Shown: in pieces, positions 52,948 to 61,562 of the stretch | Layout of the letters: each line of letters starts with the position of its first letter | How positions within the stretch are numbered: position 1 is the stretch's first letter | Assembly: GCA_019119685.1 (NCBI GenBank) | Contig: DWWN01000043.1 | Location: forward strand, 1-63,897 | DNA from: Candidatus Faecalibacterium faecigallinarum | Lineage (GTDB): Bacteria > Bacillota > Clostridia > Oscillospirales > Ruminococcaceae | Reading direction: 5' to 3' | DNA length: 63,897 nt | Position numbers and translations under genes: made by a program | Notes under the pieces: model-generated | Told to the model about the DNA's origin: nothing | Databases searched by the model: none | The model's input: only the letters and a program-made list of their open reading frames with translations

Positions 52948-53295
52948 TCACTTTTCCATGATGTGGATGGCAAAGCCGCCGTATTCGCCGTCAAGGTAGA
53001 CGTTCTTCAGCCGGCCGTCGTCAAAGTAGGCGGCGGTGTCCATGTTGAAGGTGAAACCCTTTTCCTTCAGCTCAGCCACAGCGGCGGTCAGGTCCGGGGT
53101 GCGCATGGCAATATGCCCGTTGGTGCCCAGGAAGGGCGCCTTCATGCACTCGAAGTAGGGGCCGCCGAACTCGGACTTCTGGCCGTGGCGGGGCTCCAGA
53201 TTGAACATCATGCTCAGCAGCTGGGCGAGCTTTGCGGCCTCGTCCGCGTTGGGGGTGTTGACGCCGATGTGCTCCAGTTCAAATTTGCAGGCCAT
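52948..53295 (-). CDS. VOC-family (glyoxalase/dioxygenase fold) protein
   Basis: 115 residues, one VOC module. CKFELEHIGVNTPNADEAAKLAQLL and FLGTNGHIAMRTPDLTAAVAELKEKG show the paired beta-alpha-beta units, with His and Glu residues that could hold a metal. Such proteins isomerise or cleave small acids or act as fosfomycin or glyoxal enzymes. It follows the permease by 31 bp in one transcript, so it is probably part of the acid-sugar pathway. AAAAAGGAG precedes the ATG. Confidence 0.85.
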   Translation of the reverse strand: MACKFELEHIGVNTPNADEAAKLAQLLSMMFNLEPRHGQKSEFGGPYFECMKAPFLGTNGHIAMRTPDLTAAVAELKEKGFTFNMDTAAYFDDGRLKNVYLDGEYGGFAIHIMEK

Positions 53296-53326
53296 AAGAG
53301 TCTCCTTTTTAAGCAGAAATGGTTTC

Positions 53327-54601
53327 TCACTTCATGGGGAAGATCAGGACCGCGCCGGCGGTCAGGGCCAGCAGGCGGATGAAGTACTGGGGAATGGTAA
53401 ACTTCCAGAACTCGCCGATCTTGTAGTCGCCGGCGCCCATGATCATGGCGGGCATACCGTCGATGGGCAGGAAGTGTCCGCACCAGCCAGAGATGACGAT
53501 GGCGGCAGCCGCGGCCGTGGGGTCAAGGCCCAGGTTCAAGCAGGTGGCGATGGCCATGGGGGCAAAGACGTAGACGGTGCCGATGGTGGAACCGGTCAGG
53601 GTGGCCAGGACGCTGGTCAGGATGCAGAACACGAAGATCAGGACGAAGGGGTTGACGTTGTCGCCCAGCATACCGGCGACAGTCTCGCCCACCAGGTTGG
53701 TCAGGCCGGTGCTGCCCAGGGCGTCGGCGATGCCGATGACGCCGGCAGACATCAGGATGATGGGGGCGCTGATGGCGTTGCGGATCTCGTTGAAATCCAT
53801 GATGCCGAAGATCAGCAGGGCTGCGACAGCCAGGCCGGTGATGGCGTAGCCGGCGTCGCCGATGTTGCTCTGCAGGATCATGCCGATGACGGCGACCACA
53901 AAGCAGATGTAGGTGATGATCTCTTTCTGCTTGGTCAGGGTGACTTCGTGGTTATCCGCGGCAGTCTCCTGCGCGGCGGCGATGGGGTGGTCGGGCATCA
54001 GCTTGTAGGCCAGCAGGCACCAGACCAGGAAGCCGATGGACAGCGCCAGGTTGACGAAGGAGAACTTGACCAGGTTGACCTCCGAGGAAGCGCCGGCGCT
54101 CTGCAGCACCGCGATGACGATGCCGTACTGCAGTGCGGTGTTGAACGGCAGCAGCGGGTGGTTTGCAGCAAAGCCCGCGGGCATCAGCACCTTGGAGGGG
54201 GGCAGGCTCTTGCTGTAGGGCAGGTTGGACAGCAGGCCGATGACCAGCACATAGTAGGCGGTGGAGCCGGTGCCGAACAGGCTGCAGCCCAGCATGACGA
54301 TGAGGATCAGCAGGACATAAGCAAGAAAGCCGCCTTTGCTTGCCATTTTGAAGATGGCGTCCTTGAATTTTACGATGAAGCTGGTCTTTTGCAGCGCGGC
54401 GATGATCGCCATGAACGAGGCGAGCATCACGATGGTGGAGTTGGAGAAGCCGCCGAACGCAGTCTTGATGTCGGTCACGCCGAAAACGACCAACAGCAGA
54501 AGCGCCAGCAGCGGCGGCGCACCAAAAGGCAGTTTGTCCATCATGATCAGGATGATCATGAAGACGGTCACAGCCAGAGCAATGATCATGGGTGTTGTCA
54601 T
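53327..54601 (-). CDS. SLC13/DASS-like anion permease
   Basis: 424 residues with about eleven helices. FGGFSNSTIVMLASFMAIIA, FGTGSTAYYVLVIG and LATLTGSTIGTVYVFAPMAIA resemble the divalent anion/sodium symporter and related ion-transporter families. It likely imports a carboxylate or acid sugar for the cluster upstream. I start at MTTPMII (ATG 54601), preceded by AAAGGAGG; the longer frame crosses the leader. It has its own promoter and heads the permease-VOC unit. Confidence 0.85.
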   Translation of the reverse strand: MTTPMIIALAVTVFMIILIMMDKLPFGAPPLLALLLLVVFGVTDIKTAFGGFSNSTIVMLASFMAIIAALQKTSFIVKFKDAIFKMASKGGFLAYVLLILIVMLGCSLFGTGSTAYYVLVIGLLSNLPYSKSLPPSKVLMPAGFAANHPLLPFNTALQYGIVIAVLQSAGASSEVNLVKFSFVNLALSIGFLVWCLLAYKLMPDHPIAAAQETAADNHEVTLTKQKEIITYICFVVAVIGMILQSNIGDAGYAITGLAVAALLIFGIMDFNEIRNAISAPIILMSAGVIGIADALGSTGLTNLVGETVAGMLGDNVNPFVLIFVFCILTSVLATLTGSTIGTVYVFAPMAIATCLNLGLDPTAAAAAIVISGWCGHFLPIDGMPAMIMGAGDYKIGEFWKFTIPQYFIRLLALTAGAVLIFPMK

Positions 54602-54686
54602 GTAGATGGACCTCCTTTTTTCAAACCCTCTTCCGCATATGCAGGTTTCGGCATCCTGCACAGTTCGGTTTGATCTTTGTGTCTAA

Positions 54687-54715
54687 ATTATATCCGAATC
54701 TGCGGTTTGCCTCAA
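54687..54715 (-). promoter_or_regulatory. Promoter of the permease-VOC unit
   Basis: Minus strand TTGAGG, 17-bp spacer, TATAAT, about 85 bp before the permease start. The 200 bp upstream is AT-richer than its surroundings and has several GTTT/AAAC-rich stretches that may bind a regulator. Confidence 0.7.
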
Positions 54716-54913
54716 TCGGCCATGCGGGAAAATCCGTTTCAGCAGGGAACAGAATCAAAATTTGTTCAAATTTGTCCTTCGCATTCTGTCGCTTTTTGAA
54801 ACATTTGCGGGCAGCTCGCCCGTTTTCGTTCCATTTCAGAACGTTTTGGTTCGCTTTGACAAACGCGGAGCTCTCCCCTTCCCCGCGCTGCAGCCGTTTC
54901 GTTTTGCAATAAA

Positions 54914-54946
54914 CGCAAAAAGGGCGGAGCCTTCTGCCCCGCCCCC
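54914..54946 (-). terminator. Terminator after pdxA2
   Basis: Minus strand GGGGCGGGG pairs imperfectly with CCGCCC and is followed by TTTTTGCG. It separates the five-gene operon from the permease promoter. Confidence 0.7.
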
Positions 54947-54973
54947 TAAAGCGTGCCGCCAGACACGCCGTGT

Positions 54974-56047
54974 TTATGCTTTTTTGCGTCCGTTGGCCAT
55001 CCGCACGGCATAGTCGATGGCGTTGACCAGGCTCAGCTCGTTGCTGGTGCCCTTGCCCGCCAGGGCAAAGCCGGTGCCGTGGTCCACACTGGTGCGGATG
55101 ATGGGCAGGCCCAGCGTCACATTGACGCCCTCCACGGCCTTCCACGCCTGCTTTTCACGGTCGTACACGAAGCCCACCGTCTTGAGGGGGATGTGCCCCT
55201 GGTCGTGGTACATACAGACCACGATGTCGTACCAGCCGCCCAGTGCCTCGCTGAACACGCTGTCGGGCGGGATGGGCCCGATGGCATTGATCCCTTCGGC
55301 CTTGGCCGCCTCGATGGCGGGCTTGATCTCTTCGATCTCCTCGGTGCCGAACAGGCCGTTTTCGCCGCAGTGGGGGTTCAGGCCGGCCACCGCCACTTTG
55401 GGCTGCTCGATGCCCATATCCCGGCAGGCCTGGTTGGCGATCTCGATCACCTCCAGCACACGGGCCTTTTTGACCCGGTCGCAGGCCTCCCGCAGGGAGC
55501 AGTGGGTGGAGACATGGACCACCCGCAGGTCGTGGTGGGCCAGCATCATGGTGTACTTTTTGGTGTAGGTGTAGGTGGCGTAGATCTCGGTATGACCGTC
55601 AAAATGGGTGTATCCGTCCGAATGGGCGCCGCCGTCCGCCTCCAGGGCCTTGTTCATGGCCTCCTTGTTCAGGGCGTTGGTGCAGGTGGCGTCCACCTCG
55701 CCGGCCAAAGCCAGCTCGATCACCTTTTTGACGCACTGGAAAGCCGCATTGCCGCCCTCCACGCTCACCTTGCCCAGCTCAAACCTGCTCACATCGGGGA
55801 TCAGCTCCATGTGCAGCACGTCGATGGTGCCGGGGGTGAACCGGGCGTCCGACACCTTTTCGCAGCGGTGGATCTGGATGTCCGGCCGGCCCACGAAACC
55901 TTTGGCCTGCTCCAGCATTTTGGCGTCCCCCACCACGATGGGGCGGCAGCGGTCGTAGATATCTGCATGGGCCAGCGCCTTGACGGTGATCTCGGGGCCG
56001 TTGCCGGCCGGATCGCCCATGGTGATGCCGACGATGGGTTTCTTCAT
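54974..56047 (-). CDS. pdxA2: 4-phospho-acid-sugar dehydrogenase (PdxA2-like)
   Basis: 357 residues of the PdxA fold. GITMGDPAGNGPEITVKAL, the metal histidines in DGHTEIYA and AHHDLRVVHVSTH, and MYHDQGHIPLKTVGF are diagnostic. With a DUF1537 kinase in the same operon, it is more likely PdxA2, which oxidises and decarboxylates 4-phospho-D-threonate or -erythronate to dihydroxyacetone phosphate, than the vitamin B6 enzyme. I start at MKKPIVG (ATG 56047). A mosaic repeat separates it from the lyase gene upstream. Confidence 0.9.
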   Translation of the reverse strand: MKKPIVGITMGDPAGNGPEITVKALAHADIYDRCRPIVVGDAKMLEQAKGFVGRPDIQIHRCEKVSDARFTPGTIDVLHMELIPDVSRFELGKVSVEGGNAAFQCVKKVIELALAGEVDATCTNALNKEAMNKALEADGGAHSDGYTHFDGHTEIYATYTYTKKYTMMLAHHDLRVVHVSTHCSLREACDRVKKARVLEVIEIANQACRDMGIEQPKVAVAGLNPHCGENGLFGTEEIEEIKPAIEAAKAEGINAIGPIPPDSVFSEALGGWYDIVVCMYHDQGHIPLKTVGFVYDREKQAWKAVEGVNVTLGLPIIRTSVDHGTGFALAGKGTSNELSLVNAIDYAVRMANGRKKA

Positions 56048-56086
56048 AAATACACTCCCTCCAATGATTCTGGGAAAATTCGCCGG

Positions 56087-56256
56087 CACGCTCCCCTCTC
56101 CGTCACGGCGCAAAGCGCCGCGACACCTCCTCGCACGCGCGGGAGGCAAGGAGCAACCTACAGGTTCGTTTCAGCTCCCCCGCGTGTGGGGGAGCTGTCG
56201 AGCGAAGCGAGACTGAGAGGGCTGCAGAGCAGCCGGCAAAGCGAGACTGAGAGGGT
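56087..56256. repeat. GC-rich mosaic intergenic repeat, copy 4
   Basis: Inserted within an operon, between the DapA-like gene and pdxA2. It contains CTCCCCCGCGTGTGGGGGAG, GAGCGAAGCGAGACTGAGAG (56199) and again AAAGCGAGACTGAGAGGG (56240). It stops exactly at the stop codon of the lyase gene. Confidence 0.75.
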
Positions 56257-56258
56257 CC

Positions 56259-57167
56259 TCAGCACATACCCTTCTCGGCGTTCTCCTTCAAGACCTTTTC
56301 CAGGGCCTTGATGCCTTCCTCGGGCACCTGGTTGAAGGGTGCGCGGCACTTGCCCACGTTGTAGCCCAGCATGGCCACCGCCGTCTTGACGATGGTGTTG
56401 GGGTTGCCGTACTTGAAGCAGGCGCGGAAGGAAGCAATGCTGGCGTTGGCCGCCTTGGCCTCCTCGATCTTGCCCTCCATGAACAGGTTGTAGATGGAAG
56501 CCATCACATGGGGGTAGACGTTGGCACAGCCCGCGATGCCGCCGGTGCCGCCGGCCAGCAGGTTCCAGATGATGAGCTGGTCGTTGCCGGACAGGGTGGA
56601 GAAGGTGCCGTTCTTTTTGCTCTTGCCGGCGTCGATGTAGGCCAGGATGTTGGTAAAGTTGCCGGAGGAATCCTTGGCGCCCACGATGTTGTCGATCTGG
56701 GCCAGCTTGGCCACGGTGGCGGGGGCCAGGGCGTTGCCGGTGCGGGCGGGGATGTTGTACAGGACGATGGGCATATCCACCGCCTCGGCCACAGCCTTAT
56801 AGTGCTCGTACAGCTCGTTCTGGCTGGCAGCGGCAAAGCTGGGGGTGATGATGGACAGCACGTCCGCACCCAGGGACTGGGCCATCTTGCTCTGCTCGAT
56901 GGTCTCTTTGGTGGAGATGCAGCCGGTGCCGGCATAGACGGGGACGCGGCCGTTGGTCTCCTCGATGACGGTGCGCAGGACCAGCTCCTTTTCCTTGCCG
57001 TTCAGGATGTAGCCCTCGCCATTGGTGCCGAAGCAGAAAATGGCGTGGACCCCGCCCTCGATCTGGCGGTTGACCTGGGCCCGCAGCTCGGCCACGTTGA
57101 TGGACTCGTCATCGTTCATCGGGGTAATGATCGGGGGGATGATGCCTTTGATTTCGACTGCCTTCAT
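56259..57167 (-). CDS. DapA-family lyase/aldolase
   Basis: 302 residues of the DHDPS/N-acetylneuraminate lyase barrel. GIIPPIITPMNDDESIN, the CFGTNGEGYIL loop, the Tyr in IVLYNIPARTGN and the Schiff-base lysine in NIVGAKDSSGNF are visible. Family members split or join keto acids (pyruvate-dependent). The cluster suggests it cleaves a 2-keto-3-deoxy acid, not that it makes lysine. AGGAGAAC precedes the ATG. It lies 52 bp after the alcohol dehydrogenase gene. Confidence 0.92.
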   Translation of the reverse strand: MKAVEIKGIIPPIITPMNDDESINVAELRAQVNRQIEGGVHAIFCFGTNGEGYILNGKEKELVLRTVIEETNGRVPVYAGTGCISTKETIEQSKMAQSLGADVLSIITPSFAAASQNELYEHYKAVAEAVDMPIVLYNIPARTGNALAPATVAKLAQIDNIVGAKDSSGNFTNILAYIDAGKSKKNGTFSTLSGNDQLIIWNLLAGGTGGIAGCANVYPHVMASIYNLFMEGKIEEAKAANASIASFRACFKYGNPNTIVKTAVAMLGYNVGKCRAPFNQVPEEGIKALEKVLKENAEKGMC

Positions 57168-57219
57168 GGTAGGTTCTCCTTTATTTTTTCTTGATTGTAT
57201 TTGCGGGTAACGCAGCGCG

Positions 57220-58386
57220 TTACATCACTTCCTGGTACAGCTTGCGGGCGTCGTCCGGCGTGACCGGCCGCATATTGTTCACCAGCAGCCGCTGCACCTG
57301 CATGCCGGCCTCCACCAGGCCCTCCAGATCTTCCTCGGGCACGCCGAACTCTTTCAGGCTGGTGGGGATGTCCAGGTGCCTGACGATCTGCTCCAGGCGG
57401 GCGATCATCCAGGCGGCCTTTTCCTCCACGGTGGTGCAGGTCTTTTCCTCATGGCAGCAGCGGTCATAGGCCACGGCCAGCCGCTCCCTGACGGCGGGGT
57501 GCCCGCTGTTGAACCGCATCACCGGGGCCAGCAGGATGGCGTTGGACACGCCGTGGGCGATGTGGTACTTGCCGCCCAGCGGGTAGCTCAGGGCGTGGAC
57601 GGCGGTGGTGCCCGATGCGGTGATGGCCAGGCCGCCGTAGTAGGCCGCGATCTGCATCCGGTTCTTTTCTTCCATGGCCTCGGGGTCGTCGCAGGCTTTT
57701 TCGATGTTGTTCAGGATCAGGTCCAGGCCCTCCAGGGCGTACAGGTCGCTGAAGGGGTTGGCCTTGTTGCTGGTGAAGCACTCGATGCAGTGGGCCAGGG
57801 CGTCCACGCCGGTGGCCGCTGCGATCTTGCGGGGCAGGTTCTTGATCATCCGGGCGTCCAGGATGACGTAGTCGGCGATCATGTGCTCGTTGACGATGCC
57901 CACCTTCAGCTCCTTTTCGGGGACGGCGACGATGGCGTTGGGGGTGACCTCGGCGCCGGTGCCGGCGGTGGTGGGGATCAGGACGATGGGCACGCACTTT
58001 TGGGCCATGCCGGGATCGTCCAGCAGCTCCTTGACGCCGTATTCGTCGGTGACCAGGACGCTGGCCAGCTTGGCGGCATCCATGACGCTGCCGCCGCCGC
58101 AGGCCACGATCAGGTCGGCGCCGCTGTGCTTGAACTCGTCCACCAGCTTCTGGACCGCCATATAGTTGGGCTCGGCGGGCAGGTCGTCCAGGACGTAGTA
58201 GCTGGCGCCGGCGGCCTTGACGGCCTCCTCGGGCAGGGTGAACAGGCCGGCGGCCTCGATGCCCTTATCGGTGAACATGGCCACCTTTTTGGCGCCCCGC
58301 GCCTTGATGATGGCGGTGATGTTGTCCATGGCGTTCTCGCCGCCGTAGACGGCGTGGGGCATCTTCAGGTTGTATTGGGTCAGCAT
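57220..58386 (-). CDS. Iron-containing alcohol dehydrogenase
   Basis: 388 residues. The NAD-binding GGGSVMDAAKLA and the metal ligands in ATGVDALAHCIECF and YHIAHGVSNAILL define the family (group III alcohol dehydrogenases). Its place next to the kinase, PdxA2 and lyase suggests oxidation or reduction of a hydroxy acid or aldehyde in that pathway. GGGAGGAG precedes the ATG. Confidence 0.94.
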   Translation of the reverse strand: MLTQYNLKMPHAVYGGENAMDNITAIIKARGAKKVAMFTDKGIEAAGLFTLPEEAVKAAGASYYVLDDLPAEPNYMAVQKLVDEFKHSGADLIVACGGGSVMDAAKLASVLVTDEYGVKELLDDPGMAQKCVPIVLIPTTAGTGAEVTPNAIVAVPEKELKVGIVNEHMIADYVILDARMIKNLPRKIAAATGVDALAHCIECFTSNKANPFSDLYALEGLDLILNNIEKACDDPEAMEEKNRMQIAAYYGGLAITASGTTAVHALSYPLGGKYHIAHGVSNAILLAPVMRFNSGHPAVRERLAVAYDRCCHEEKTCTTVEEKAAWMIARLEQIVRHLDIPTSLKEFGVPEEDLEGLVEAGMQVQRLLVNNMRPVTPDDARKLYQEVM

Positions 58387-58422
58387 AAAAATCTCCTCCC
58401 TATGATATTTTCATTCCAATCC

Positions 58423-58818
58423 GTCCAGACTGGACGACATGTGCGTACAGTCTGGACACCGACAGGGAAATTTTCCGGTGAGAGTGTGCGAGGCCGAAGG
58501 CCGAGTGCGCGGTTCGGCGCTAAATTTTGTCCCCAGGGCAGCGGCGGCGAAGCGCGTCCAGTGGACGAAGCAGCGAGCCGCCGCTGGCTGCGCAGCTGAG
58601 GCGCGTCCTGCGGACGAAACAGCCGAAGCAGAGCAGGGGCCGCGGTCTGTCTTTTGTGAGGGCGCTGCGGCGCCCGAAGCAAAAGCAGGGCACCGCAACC
58701 CGGAGCAGCGCTCCGATTTTCGCAAGCGCTTGCGCGCCGCGAAAACCGGCTAAGCGCAAGAGGATTAGGGGGAAGGAATTTCTGTCCTGCGCAGCAGGCA
58801 GAAATGGGTTTCCCCTGG
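58423..58818 (+). ncRNA. Structured RNA-like element, split copy
   Basis: The same element as at 27736, in the gap between the sialidase-like and dehydrogenase genes and antisense to them. 58423-58534 holds the 5' part: GTCCAGACT/AGTCTGGAC around GACGACATGTGCGTA, then GTGAGAGTGTGCGAGGCC and GGCCGAGTGCGCGGTTC. 58758-58818 holds the 3' part: GGGGGAAGG, AATTTCTG-CCTGC/GCAGG-CAGAAAT, GGGTTTCCCC. About 220 bp of mosaic-repeat DNA sits between them. The interruption falls where the intact copy has a short linker (AAAAGGGGGATACCAGG). Confidence 0.5.
58535..58757 (-). repeat. GC-rich mosaic repeat, copy 5, inserted in the structured element
   Basis: Inverted relative to copy 1 at 8.1 kb: CAGGGCACCGCAACC here is the reverse complement of GGTTGCGGTGCCCTG there, and CGGACGAAACAGCCGAAGC matches GCTTCGGCTGTCTCGTCCG with one change. 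No coding frame is supported. Confidence 0.75.
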
Positions 58819-58838
58819 AAAGCGCGCTTTTGCGCGCT

Positions 58839-60002
58839 TTATTTGGTTCCCTGGGCGGCGGTGGGGTTGTACAGGCCCACCCGCTCCCGTTTGGCGCCCA
58901 GCACGTCCTCCTCGCGGAAGCGGACGTACTTGATCCCCTGCCGGGTGCGGGCGGCGTAGGCCAGGTGCAGCGTGCCGTCTCTGCCCTGCATGAGATAGGG
59001 GTACTCATACTGTTTGTTGTTGGTGCGGTTTTCCTCCCCCATGAAGCCCTCGCCCCGCTCCATCCAGCGGATGAGGGGGAAGGTCAGGCCGCCGTCCTCG
59101 GACAGGGCCACCGCCACCGGGCAGCGCAGGCCGGGCCAGGCCGCCTTGCCGGGCTGGGGGTCGGGGGTGCAGGTGGGGTTGCAGGCGATGGCGATGCGCC
59201 CACTGGCCAGCTTGACGGCGCTGATGCTGGAGTTGTTGTTGGGCAGCGGGGTGGGCTTGGGCTCGGTCCAGCTGTCGCCCCAGTCGAAGGACTCGCTGCG
59301 GTGGATGCGGTAGGCCTCGCGGTTGCGCATGAAGGCCACCAGATGGCCCGGCTCTAGCTCCACCACGTTGGCGTGAACATGGCCGTTGGACTTGGGCATC
59401 ATGACCATCCGCCAGGTCTTGCCCTCATCGTCCGAAATGCGGAAGGCGGTGGGGTCCCCCGACAGGCCGTCGGCCGAGTCGGTGCAGAGCCAGTTGGAGA
59501 AGATCCACCGGCCGTTGGACAGCACCTGGATAGGCTGGCGGCAGAAGGTGCCCTCCTCGGGGAACACCGTCTCATAGGGGCCCCAGGTGCGGCCGCCGTC
59601 AAAGCTCTTCTGGCAGCGGACCACCGAGGTGAACTGCATATTGTCCTTGCCGGGCACCCGGTCCAGCTGGGCGGTGTACATGGCCCAGACCGCGCCGTCG
59701 GGCCCGTAGAACAGGGACGGGTTCTGTTCGCTGCGGGTGGGGTCCCCCGAGATGTCCACCGGGGGCAGCCAGGCGGGGGCGTCCTTGGGCAGCAGCGAGC
59801 AGATGATGTGGATGTCGGCGCTGCCCTCATAGGTGCCGGCAAACCAGCAGCAGAGCAGGTCGCCGCCGGGCAGCTCCACCATGGCGGGGGCATGGGCCGT
59901 GGGCCAGCCGCCGGTGGGCAGCAGGGCTTCCACCGTGCCCATCTCGTCGTTCTGATACAGGGTGCCGTCCCAGGTCAGGCCGGGCAGTTTCGGATAAGTC
60001 AT
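58839..60002 (-). CDS. Sialidase-fold (BNR repeat) protein, cytoplasmic
   Basis: 387 residues. Asp-box repeats of a six-bladed propeller are seen: SFDGGRTWGPYE, SDDEGKTWRMV, SESFDWGDSWTEP and SEDGGLTFPLI. FCRQPIQVLSNGRWIFSNW and PYLMQGRDGTLHLAYAAR fit the exo-sialidase BNR_2 type. There is no signal peptide, unlike secreted sialidases, so it acts inside the cell, perhaps on an imported uronic or sialic-like sugar. I start at MTYPKLPG (ATG 60002), 8 nt after AAAGGA; ATG 60008 is too close. It follows the kinase by 19 bp. Confidence 0.85.
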   Translation of the reverse strand: MTYPKLPGLTWDGTLYQNDEMGTVEALLPTGGWPTAHAPAMVELPGGDLLCCWFAGTYEGSADIHIICSLLPKDAPAWLPPVDISGDPTRSEQNPSLFYGPDGAVWAMYTAQLDRVPGKDNMQFTSVVRCQKSFDGGRTWGPYETVFPEEGTFCRQPIQVLSNGRWIFSNWLCTDSADGLSGDPTAFRISDDEGKTWRMVMMPKSNGHVHANVVELEPGHLVAFMRNREAYRIHRSESFDWGDSWTEPKPTPLPNNNSSISAVKLASGRIAIACNPTCTPDPQPGKAAWPGLRCPVAVALSEDGGLTFPLIRWMERGEGFMGEENRTNNKQYEYPYLMQGRDGTLHLAYAARTRQGIKYVRFREEDVLGAKRERVGLYNPTAAQGTK

Positions 60003-60021
60003 GTCCATCGTCCTTTCTCTG

Positions 60022-61305
60022 TCAAATCGTTCCGGTTGCTTCGAGTTCGTATCCATTTGCCTGTGCGGCCAGGCGGGCAGCCAGGCCGGTCAGCAGCGTG
60101 GCCTGTCCGAACCCGCCCGATTTGGTGATGACGTGCCTGGTGCAGCCGTTGTAGGTGCACCGGGCCAGAACGACCCCTTTTTCCAGCTCGCAGAGGGGTT
60201 CCAGCTCCCGGACGCCGGCGCAGCGCATCACCTGCAGCAGGGTATCCCCGCCGGTCATCAGGATGGTGCCCACCGCCGGGCTGTGGAACAGGCTGGCCAC
60301 CAGGTCCCCGATGCTGGATGCGATCCGCACCCGCATATCCTCCAGCCCGCAGCCAAGGCCCGCGGCATAGTCCGCGGTCAGGCTGTTGCCTCCGGCGTCG
60401 TTACTGTCGAGGATGGCGCAGCGGTTCTGTTCCAGCATGGCCTCGATCCCGGCGCGGGCGGCCCGGCCTTCTTCGCTGTGCCAGTAGCCCGGTTCCAGCT
60501 TCTGCCGGGGGGACAGCCGCATCCGGGCAAAGCCGGCCTGTTCGGCTGCGTCCAGCTGGGCCACTGTGATGGGGTTGACGCTGCCGCAGACCACCAGCAG
60601 CCGGGGGTCCAGCCGGGGCTCGGGCGCACATTCTTTTCCGCCCAGGCCCAGCAGCCGGGGCAGCACCGCGCCGAACCCGGCGCAGCCCGCCGAGATATGC
60701 AGCCGGCCCGCCGCGGCCAGGGTGCGGCCGGTCTGTTCCAGGTCCTCGAGGGAGCAGGCGTCGTAGACGTAGATGCCCTGCCCGCTAGGGGCCGGGCCGT
60801 CCGCCGGCAGGCTGTGCACCGGCACACTGCTCTGGGCCCCGATCAATCCGGCCAGGTCGGAATGGCGCACCGGCTCAAACGGGTCGATGCCAAAGACGCT
60901 TTCGGCCACCGGCTGCCCGTCGATGTAGTGGACGCCCCCTTTGGTGCACCGGCCGATCTGCGGGTAAGCCGGCAGGAAAGGCAGGGCCTTTTCTCCGCTG
61001 GCTGCCAGCAGGGCGCCCAGCTCGGCCCCCACGTTGCCCCGCAGGGCCGAATCGGTCTTTTTATAGATGTACGGCACCTTTTGTTCCACCGCGCGGCGGA
61101 CGATGTCCCCGACGATGTCTGCCGCCTGGGCGGGGGGCAGGTGTCTGGTCTCGGCGTCGATCACGAGCACCTCGGCCCCCTCCGCGCTCTGGGGGGAAAA
61201 ATCCGGGTCTGTCACCACGCGGGTGCGCGCGCCGCTGCCCGCCAGCTGGACGCCCGTGTCCAGCGCGCCGGTGAAGTCATCCGCAACGATCAGTAACGTG
61301 ATCAT
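60022..61305 (-). CDS. Four-carbon acid sugar kinase (DUF1537)
   Basis: 427 residues. TLLIVADDFTGALDTGVQLA and YKKTDSALRGNVGAEL are the N-terminal substrate-binding motifs, and ILMTGGDTLLQVMRCAG is the C-terminal nucleotide-binding part. Characterised members (OtnK, DtnK, DenK) phosphorylate four-carbon acid sugars at C4 to feed PdxA2, which is in the same operon. It is the first gene of the operon; AGGAGGT precedes the ATG. Confidence 0.93.
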   Translation of the reverse strand: MITLLIVADDFTGALDTGVQLAGSGARTRVVTDPDFSPQSAEGAEVLVIDAETRHLPPAQAADIVGDIVRRAVEQKVPYIYKKTDSALRGNVGAELGALLAASGEKALPFLPAYPQIGRCTKGGVHYIDGQPVAESVFGIDPFEPVRHSDLAGLIGAQSSVPVHSLPADGPAPSGQGIYVYDACSLEDLEQTGRTLAAAGRLHISAGCAGFGAVLPRLLGLGGKECAPEPRLDPRLLVVCGSVNPITVAQLDAAEQAGFARMRLSPRQKLEPGYWHSEEGRAARAGIEAMLEQNRCAILDSNDAGGNSLTADYAAGLGCGLEDMRVRIASSIGDLVASLFHSPAVGTILMTGGDTLLQVMRCAGVRELEPLCELEKGVVLARCTYNGCTRHVITKSGGFGQATLLTGLAARLAAQANGYELEATGTI

Positions 61306-61358
61306 GGTTCCACCTCCTGGTTTGGGGCGGCCCTGCCGGCCGCCCTTTTGGTACCTTT

Positions 61359-61387
61359 AGCTTATCACGTTTGCCTTCCGGGAGCAA
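61359..61387 (-). promoter_or_regulatory. Promoter of the acid-sugar operon
   Basis: Minus strand TTGCTC, 17-bp spacer, TAAGCT, about 55 bp before the kinase start. Confidence 0.5.
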
Positions 61388-61428
61388 CGGCCCGCCGCGC
61401 AAAACTGTAACAATTTGAAATGTATGCT

Positions 61429-61458
61429 CATATTTTTGTGAATGCCGCGGCAAATATG
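61429..61458. promoter_or_regulatory. Inverted repeat between the operon and its regulator
   Basis: CATATTT at 61429-61435 and AAATATG at 61452-61458 form a perfect 7-bp dyad with a 16-bp centre, midway between the divergent kinase and regulator genes. It is the best candidate for the regulator's binding site. Confidence 0.45.
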
Positions 61459-61562
61459 TTCTATATTGCAACGTTTTAGCTCGGTCTGCCCTTTTCTTTT
61501 TGTATCAAAATGCTACAATAGGATCAGAGAGCACATCCGGTACACGAGAAGGGAGTTTCACA

